This document shows, piece by piece, positions 1-9,000 of a DNA stretch of 64,000 nucleotides. Within the stretch, counting starts at the first letter, position 1. Every line of letters starts with the position of its first letter. Position numbers and translations under genes: made by a program. The stretch is from Elusimicrobiota bacterium (GTDB lineage: Bacteria > Elusimicrobiota > Elusimicrobia > Elusimicrobiales > UBA9959): NCBI GenBank assembly GCA_003482905.1, contig DMXM01000029.1, positions 52,010-116,009 of the forward strand, in the 5' to 3' direction. The notes below the pieces were generated by a model that searched no databases, was not told the DNA's origin, and was given only the letters and a program-made list of their open reading frames with translations.

Positions 1-3000
1 GTCCTGGTCCCGGAACTGCAGCCCGAACTGAGCGGTGGCCTGCCCGGACAGCGCCGACACGCTGAAGCCGATATCGTTAAGCCTGTAAATGTGCGGGGAG
101 GCGGGGTCCGCGGCGCCGCCGCGGCGCGACATGACCAGATTGTTGCCGCGGCCCGCGGAGGCGTCGGCGCCGAGCGTCAGCCGCAGAGGGAAGTTGCGGG
201 AGAGGTACCTGGCGCCGCCCGACGGATCCGGGTATTGGAGCGTATTGGCCGGGGCTGTTCCCGCGTTGTTATTGCGCGAGGCCAGGGTGGTTCCGGTGCT
301 GGCTGAAAAATCGGCCGAGTCCACTCCGGTGTGGGAGCCGTCTAAAGGGCCGCGGACTATGGACAGCGCCGACAGGGCGGGGGCGGGGTTGGCGTACGGG
401 ACCAGCTGCGCGGCATAGTTGTACCTGGTGTAAGCCCCGTCGTACTGCCAGGTCAGCTGGCTGACGGTGGAACCGCTGGAATTCTCCAGTGCCAGGAAAT
501 CCCCGGCGGGGGACAGCCCCTGGGCGCCGAAGACGGAGGCATAAGAACGCCCTTCGTCGTCGGCCGAGGAGCCGTCCAGAGCGGTAAAGTCGAGCGGGTA
601 TATTTTGCGCGAGAACCTGAAGACCTGGCCGGCGGCGGATGACGCCGCGTTGCGCAGCGCGTAGCCGCCAAGCCGGCGGGTGGAAACAGGGTCGGAACTG
701 TAGAGCTCTATAAACTCTGAATCCAGCGCGCCGTAGGAGATCTCGTTTATGGTCAGCGCGTCGGTGGAAACGGTATTGGCGTAGCCGCGCGTAGGCGTCG
801 GGTCTATCTCGAAATAATCCGGCGAGCCGTCGCTGACGCGCGCGAAGGACTGGCCGGGCTGCAGGCCGGCCGGCCACTGCACCTGGTCCACTAGCCCGCC
901 CGAAGCGTCGAGCAGTTTAACGTGGTAGCTCTGCGCCGCGTTGAGGTCCAGCGCCAGGCCGCTGACGAGGAAGGTGGACATGGCGTTCACGTACTGGCCC
1001 GCCGCTCCGCTCCAGACCGGGATGGCCGTGCCGCCCGGGTCTATGGGATTCTCCACGTAATCCAACTTCCAGCCGGTAAGAGGAACGGTGCTCCCGGAGT
1101 TATTGAACAGCTCTACCCAATCAGAGGCGGCCGGAGAGCCGGAAGGGTAGACTTCGTTGAGGACCAGAACGGACGGCGAGACCACGCGCGGGTAGGCGGT
1201 GTAGTACTCGAGCGGCACCCCGTCGCCGCGAACAAGCCTTAGGCAGTACACCGCGCCCGGTGACATGCCGTTGTCCTTGAGCGCCAGGTCCCACATGCCG
1301 GAGCGGTTGCGGGCTATGCCGGCCACGGAGTTCAGGAAACCGCCGGATTCGGCGTAGACCTGGTTTATATTGGCCTGCACTCCGTAGAGCGGATCTGCGG
1401 CGTTGGGGGTAAGCGCGGTTTTGTCCGCCGGGACATTGTCGCTGTAAGCTATGGCGGTAAGCGCCGTAACGTCGGTCCAGTCGCCCGGCGTCCCGCTTGA
1501 CGGCTCCGCGCAGGTGCCGTCGCCCTGTCCGGCGAACTGCAGCTTGAAGTCCTGGCCGGAGGCTGGCAGGTCCACCTGTCCCACGGTAACCAGCGTCCTG
1601 AGCCGGAATGGATCGCCGGCGGCCGGCAGCACGGCCAGCGCGTTCTGCGCCGCCAGCGGCGCCCCCACGTCCGTGGTGGCCGTATTGGTGAAGAAGCGGT
1701 AAGCGCTGGCCTCGAAGGTAGTGGTTGGGGGGGCGGGCCAGAAGACAAAGGAGAAGCCTCCGGCGAGAGCAGAGCCCAGGTTAGGTTCCAGCGCGGCGCT
1801 GCCGTCGGCGTTGCTCCAGGTGAAGGCCGCCGCGGAGGTCATCACCAGGCGCTTCGCGAACAGGTCGGCGTTGGAGTCCGCCAGGGCAAAGACCAGGCGC
1901 TCCCTGTTCACCGGGTCCTGCTTAAGATCGTAATAACGCTGCGGATTGGCGAAGACGGGGGAAGGCGTAAAGTCCCCCTGGGCCGTGAATGTGGACCCAT
2001 TGCCCACATACCAGCCCAGGTTGGTGACGGCGGAATCGTTATAGGTTATTACGCTTCGCACGGCCGTATTGGAGCTTATCCACGCGGCCGCCACCAGTTT
2101 GGTGCCAGCCAGAGGGACCTGCGCGGAGGTGTCCAAATTGGAGGAATTTGCCCAGACCGCCCCGTTCCAATAGCCGGCCTGCAGGTCAGAACCGGCGTTG
2201 CCAATGGAGGCGAAGACCATTTCGTCCGAGGCCGGATTGGCCGCGAGGTCCAGGTTCGTAGCGTCGTCGAAGAAGTTCTTCGGGTTAACAACCCCCCCCC
2301 AAGTGTGAGCAGGGCTGCCGCCGGTCCAGGCCGCCGTAGCGTAGCGCACGCCGTTGACGCCGTCGGAACCGCCCGAATGGCCCCAGACCACCATAATGTC
2401 GCCGGTCAGCGACTCGGTCTCCACGGCGAAACTTTCGACGTCCTGCGAGGCGGAGACGGTCTCTAGCGAGGCCTCAAGCGCCGAGGCGGGCTCATTCTCC
2501 CAGGCCGTACCGTTCCAGACCATGGCCGACAGGTCCGAGTTGGCGTCCGCCCAGGTGGCGGCGATATTATCATGATCGGCCCGGCGGTCCGGGGCCATTT
2601 TAACCCAGTGCACCGCGCCCGAAGTGCGTACCGGGTCCAGCGTGGCGGCGGCAGACCAGTTGCCCGAACCGCACCCGGAGGAGCCGGGTTTAGTGCGGTA
2701 GCCAAGTTCGCTGGTGCCGGAAACGCCGCGCGAATACAGCACCATCACATCGCCGCTGTTGGTCTCGAAAGCGATATCAAAACGCCGTGTGGCGTCTGCG
2801 CCGCCTACCGTCTGCGTCCATTCCTCGTACCAGTTGGCGCCGTCGGTGCAGAGTACGCGCAGCGTGCCGCTCTTGACGTAGGCCGCCACAGCTTCTTGTT
2901 TGGTGGTAAGCGGATTGGTGCGCACCGTGAACAGCATTCCTGCGGCTCCGGAGATGGTCTGGCGCACGGCGCTGAACGAATTGGACGCGCTGATATAATC

Positions 3001-6000
3001 GCGGAACTGCGGCATACTGTTGCCGGACTGGGCGTAGATGAGCACGCCGTCCCCGGCCGCGTGCAGGTCGGCCAGGATCAGCGTGTTTACCAGGCCCAGG
3101 CTCACCCATTCCGTGGAATTGCCATTGTTATGCTCGGCCCGCACCCTGGCGTAATAATATGTGTTGCTGCTTAGGCCGCTGAAGGTGGCGCCCGGGCCGG
3201 CCGTGGGGATGGTGGAAAGAACGACCTGGTTGGTAACCCCCGCGTTGAAATCCAAGGCCGTGGAGACATGCACCGTGTACCTGGTGGTCCCGAGCGGGTT
3301 GGAATTGGCGCCCCAGGACAGGATGAAACTGTTGTCGGTGACCGCGCTGAATGGACTGCCGGGAACCGTGGGGATATTGGTCAGCGTAGAGGTGGCCGGG
3401 TAGACGGCCCAGGGGCTCTCGTCGCCCGGCCCGCCGGCTTTCACAAAGAGATAATAGGTGCTGTTCAGCGCCAGGGCAGGGTTGAACACCGCGGCCGAAG
3501 CCCCGGCAGTAACGCTGGAGGCGTACACAGGAGAGGGAGAAACGCCTGGATTTACCGACGCGGCCAGGGTATAGCCGGTGGCTCCGTCCACCAGCGACCA
3601 CGTGGCGGTTATGGAATAACTGGAAACCTGCGTTACCGGGTAGGGAGCCGGCGCGGCCAGGCCGCTGGTGCGGGTGGACCCCAGCGCCGCGTAATCGCTG
3701 TAAACCCCGCTATGGTTCATGGCGCGCACGCGGAAATAGTAGTCGCGGTTGGACAACAGGCCGTAAAAGGAGTAAGACTCGCCGCTGACCGGCGCGGTAG
3801 AGGCCGTCTGCCCGGCCGCGCCGGAGTTGAAGTTCTGGGCTGTGGAAACCTGCACTTGATAAAGCGTGCCCGCCGGGTTGGCGCTGGCGCTCCAGGCGGC
3901 AGTCAGGCCGCCAGATGTCACCGCGCTGAAAGTGGAGAGGGCCGTCAGCGGAAGAGCGGCCAAAGTGGCGGTGCCGGCCGCCGCGGTCCAACTGGTTAGA
4001 ACACCGTTGCGGTTCACGGCGGCCGCCAGGAAATAATACGTGGTATTGGGAACAAGCCCCGAGCTGCTGAGGGAGAGGCCGTAGGTATCGGAACTCGCGG
4101 TTACCGCCCAGGCCGGGGAGAGCGGGTCCGGAGCCGTGGACGAAACCACGCGGTACAGTGTGCCGGGGTCCCTGTTGCCGTTAGCCGACCAGTTGACCTG
4201 TATGACGCCCGTTCCTACCCCGCTGAAACCAGATAGAACCGGGGCATGCGCCACAAGCGTAGCCGTGCCGGCCGGGGCCGTATAACCGGTGGAGATACCG
4301 CTGACCCCGAGCGCCGCGACACGGAAGTAATATGTTGTGTCAGCCTCCAACCCGGAGGTGCTCAGGGAGAGGTTATAGGTTTCGGAACTGGTCACCACCG
4401 CCCCGCCGGGGGCGGACGGATCGGAAGCCGTGGACGCAAGGACCCTGTAAAGCGTACCGGCATCCCGGTTGCCGTTGCGCTGCCAGTTGAAGGTGAGCTC
4501 CGCCGCGCCAACCCCGGTGAAACCGGAGAAGATGGGGATGTTGGCGGGTGTGGCCGTGGCCTGTACGGAGGTATAAGCCGTAGGGACGCCGTCCTTGTTG
4601 ACGCCGGCCGCGCGGAAGTAATATGTGGTGTCGGCGAACAGCGCCGCCGTAGTCAGCGAGACGTTATATGTGTCGGAAGAACTGAAAGCCGCCGCTCCGG
4701 GGATAAGCGGGTCAGCGGCCGTGGAAACAAGCACCCGGAAGAGCGTCTCGGGGAACCTGTTACCGTTCTGAAGGAAATTGAACCGCACGGAATCAGAAAC
4801 CACGCCGGAGAAAGAGGCGAAGGCCGGCGGGTATTCCAGCAGCGTGGCCTTAGCCGGAAAAGCGAGCCAGTCCCCGGAGACGTAATGTTTATTCGCCCTG
4901 GCGAAGAGATAATAGACCGTGTCGGCGGCCAGACCTTCCACATAAGCCTGATTGTCCCCTTCAAGCGTATCACTGGAAACCGCAATGGAAACAGGCTGAT
5001 CGGGAGACAGCGAAGCCGCCAGCGTGTAGCCGGTAGCGCTGTCTACAAGCGACCAGGAGGCGGCCAGCGAACTCACATGAACCCCCGTTATCTCGCCGGA
5101 CGCGGGGCTGCCTATCTCGCCCGGGTTAAGCGTGGCGGCGCTGAAAGGCGGAGCGCTCCAGGCCGTGCGCACCCCATTATTATTCAGCGCCGCGGCGCGG
5201 AAATAGTAGGCGGTACTGGGGTTAAGGTCAGAAGTGCTGAGATAAAGGTTGTAGGTGTCGGAAGAAGAGACCACGGCGCCGGCCGGGGCGGCCGGGTCAG
5301 CCGCGGTGGACGCCAGCACCCGGTAAAGAGTGCCAGGCTCCCGGTTGCCTCCGGCGGACCAGTTGAGCTGGATGAAATTCTCGGTCACGCCAGTGGCGTA
5401 GAAGGAGGACGGAACATTGGCCAGGGTGGAGGTGGAGGCCGCGGCCGTCCAGGCGGTCAGAACCCCGTTCTTGTTCACACCCGCGGCCTTGAAGTAATAA
5501 GTGGTGTCCGCGAAAAGCGACGCCGAAGCCAGCGACAGGTTGTATGTGTCCGAAGAAACCGCCGCCGCCCCGGCCGGAGAGAGCGGATCCAGAGCCGTGG
5601 ACGAAACCACGCGGTACAACGTGCCTGCCGCGTTGCCGTTAGCCGAGAAATTGAACTGCAACGCGTCCTCCGCCACGCCGCTGAAGTCATTGAAGGCAGG
5701 AGGGAAAGCCAGCAGCGTGGCTGTGGCCGCGGCTACGGTATAGTCGGTAGACACCCAGTTCTTGTTCACACCCGCTACCGAGAAATAATAGATGGTATCC
5801 GCGGCCAGACCCGACGTGCTTAGGTAATTGTTGTAGGTGAGAGAACTTACCGCCAATGCCCCGCCTGGGGCCAGAGGACCGGGCGCCGTTGACGAAACCA
5901 CGCGGTACAGCGTGCCGGCCGCGTTGCCGTTGGCCGAGAAATCGAACCGCAGCGAGCCAGCGGCTACGTCCGAAAAACCGGCGAAGACAGGGGCGAAGCC

Positions 6001-9000
6001 CAACAGCGTGGCTGTGCCCCTGGGGGAAGTATAGAGAGTGGCGGCGCCATTATGATTCAGGGCCGCCACGCGGAAATAGTAGGTGGTGTCTGCGGCCAGG
6101 CCGGAGGAACTAAATGACAGGCCATAGGTATCCGCGTACGCGACGGCCGCTCCGGAAGGGCTGGCCGGGTCGGCGGCGGTGGAGGAGAGCACCCTGTAAA
6201 GCGTGCCGGCCGGATTTCCGCCGGAGGCCCAGTCTATGGAAATCCCCCCCGCACTAACGCCGGAGAAGGTTCCGAAAGCAGTTGCGTAAGCCAGCGTAGC
6301 CGTGCCGACGGGAACCGTATAAGACGTCTCCACCCCGTTCTTGTTCACTCCGGCCACGCGGAAATAATAGGTGGTGTTGGCCGCCAGCCCGGAAGAAGAG
6401 AGTGACAAGCTATAGGTCAGCGAAGAAACCGTCACGGCGCCGCCAGGGGCCAGCGGGTCGGGGGCCGTGGAAGAAACAACCCGGTACAGAGTACCTGGGT
6501 AACGGTTACCGTTAGCCGACCAGTTAAATTGCATGGCGGTCTGGCCAATACCGCTGAAACCGGTAAAAGCCGGTGGGAAGGCCAGCAGCGTAGCGGTAGC
6601 GGCCGGCGCTGTATAGGCGGTGGGGGTACCGTTATGATTCAACCCTGCCACGCGGAAATAATAGGTAGTGTCCCCGGCCAGCCCCGCAGTACTCAGAAAA
6701 GTGTTGTAGGTCAGAGAACTGACGGCCACGGCCCCGCCAGGACTCAACGGGTCCGCCGCGGTGGAGGAAACTACGCGATACAGCGTGCCTGGGTCGGCGT
6801 TGCCATTGGCTGACCAGTCGAACATTATAGAACCGGAAGCCGCCTCGCCGAAACCGGCGAAGACCGGGGCGAAAGCCAGCAGCGTGGCAGTGCCGGAATG
6901 CAGCCGCCAGCCGCTGGAAACCCCTTCGAAGTTGCTGCGCGCGAACAGGTAATAGGTGGTGTTCGGGGAGAAGGTCGGGACCGACAGCGTGGCCGACAAG
7001 TTCCCCAAGGTGTGGCTGGAGGAATAGAGCGGGGAGGGCTCGTCGCCGGGGTTGACCGACGCGGCCAGCGTATAACTGGTGGTCTCGCTCACCAGCGGCC
7101 AGGAGGCGGATATCTGCGATTCCGTCACGCCGGTGACCGAAATTGAGTCCGGCCGCGCCGGCCGCAGTTCCTCCAGCACCTGCAGCCAACTGTCGCCGGC
7201 GGCGTTGGCGGTAGGGCCATCCACCGACACGGAGACTGTCCTGCCGCTGGACATGGTCACTCCGTTGCCGTCGTCTATATACAGGCGCAGAGCCAGCCTG
7301 TCGCCGTTACTGATGGCGGTGGGGGTGGGCTGGACGGTCCAAGTCTGGGCCCCGTCGGCTATTCCCAGCTCGGTCCGGGCGAGGACCGCGGTGGCCACCG
7401 TAGAGATTATCACTCCCGAATTATTGGTGCGGTAGAGCACCCCGGTTACGGTGGCGTTGGCCTGCACGGCGCTCTCCCACGCCCTGATATTGAAAGTTAC
7501 GCTGCTGATCAGAGTCACAGCGTCGAGCGGCATAGTGTACCAGGTCTGCACCGCCCCGCCGGCCGCCTTGGTTATCTGTGTAGCGCTGGTGGGCGGCGTC
7601 ACGGCGCCGGCCAGCGTGCTCTTTGTATAGGTAACCGGGGCGGCGCCGCGCAGGAGGGAGAGCCTGCGCTCCTCGCCGGTGTCGGGCGCGGCGGCGGTGG
7701 AAACGTCGTCGCGCAGGTAGAGCTTGGTCACCACCTGCAGGGTACGCTCAGACTGAGCAGCCGTGTAACTGGTGGCTATGCCATTCTTGTTAACCGCGGC
7801 GAGGCGGAAATAGTAGATCTTATTGGTGATAAGCCCGGAGGAAGACAGTGAAAGGTCGTAAGTGTCCTCGTAAGTCACATTCGCGCCGCCCGGGTTCAGC
7901 GGGTCCGCCGCACTGGAAACCGCCACCCGGTACAAAGTGCCGTCGGCGTTGCCGTTGGGCGACCACGATACCCGGATAGCGTCCGCCTGTATGTCGCTAA
8001 ATCCGGAGAACAGGGGCGGATAGGCCGCCAGCGTGGCCGTGCCGCGCGCCGCCGTATAGGCCGTAGCCACGCCGTCGCCGTTAACGGCGGCCACGCGGAA
8101 GTAATAGGTGGTATCCGCGGCCAGGCCGGAACTGCTGACATAAAGCCCGTAAGAATCCAACAGCGTCACAGCCTCGCCGCCGGGGTTGAGCGGGTCCGGG
8201 GCGGCGGATACCGCCACCCGGTACAGCGTGCCGACGGGGTTGCCGCCGGCCGTCCAGTTGGCGTCAATGCGCGCCGCCGCTACGTCGTCGAAATGGGAAA
8301 AAACCGGCTGCCGCGCCAGCGTACGCGCGCGTTCCGGCGCGGTATAAGCGGTGGGCTGCCCGTCGTGCCCCAGCGCCGCGGCCACAAAATAGTAAGCCTT
8401 GTCGACGGCCAGGCCCGAGGAACTGAGATAGAGATTATACGTGTCGGAGGAGGTGACCGGTTCGCCGCCCGGGGCCAGGGGATCTGGCGCAGGCGAGGCC
8501 AGCACCCGGTAAAGAGTATCCGCGGGGTTGCCGCCGCCCGACCACATGAAATCCACAGAGGAATCCGTGACCGTGCCGACTCCGGGAAAAACAGGCGCTT
8601 CCGGAAGCGTAGGATTGGCCTGCGCCGCGGAGTAGGCGCTCAGAACGCCGTTACTGTTTACGGCGGCGACCCTGAAATAATAGGAGGTATCCGGCGTCAG
8701 GCCCGCGGTAGAAAGGGAGAGGTTATACGTATCGGAGGAGGCCACAGGCGCGCCGCCAGGGTTAAGCGGGTCAGGAGCCGGCGAGGAGAGCACCCGGTAC
8801 AGGGTGCCAGCAGGATTGCCGCCGGCCGTCCAGGCAAAGGTCATGGCGGAAGTCCCGGTAGCGGAAAATTCAGAAAATGCCGGCAGGCTGGCCAGCGTAG
8901 AAGTGCCGCGCGAAGCCGTGTAGGCCGTGGGAACGCCGTCCTTGTTCAAGCCGGCTATCCTGAAATAGTAGGCGGTGTTGGCCGCCAGCGCGGCGGACGA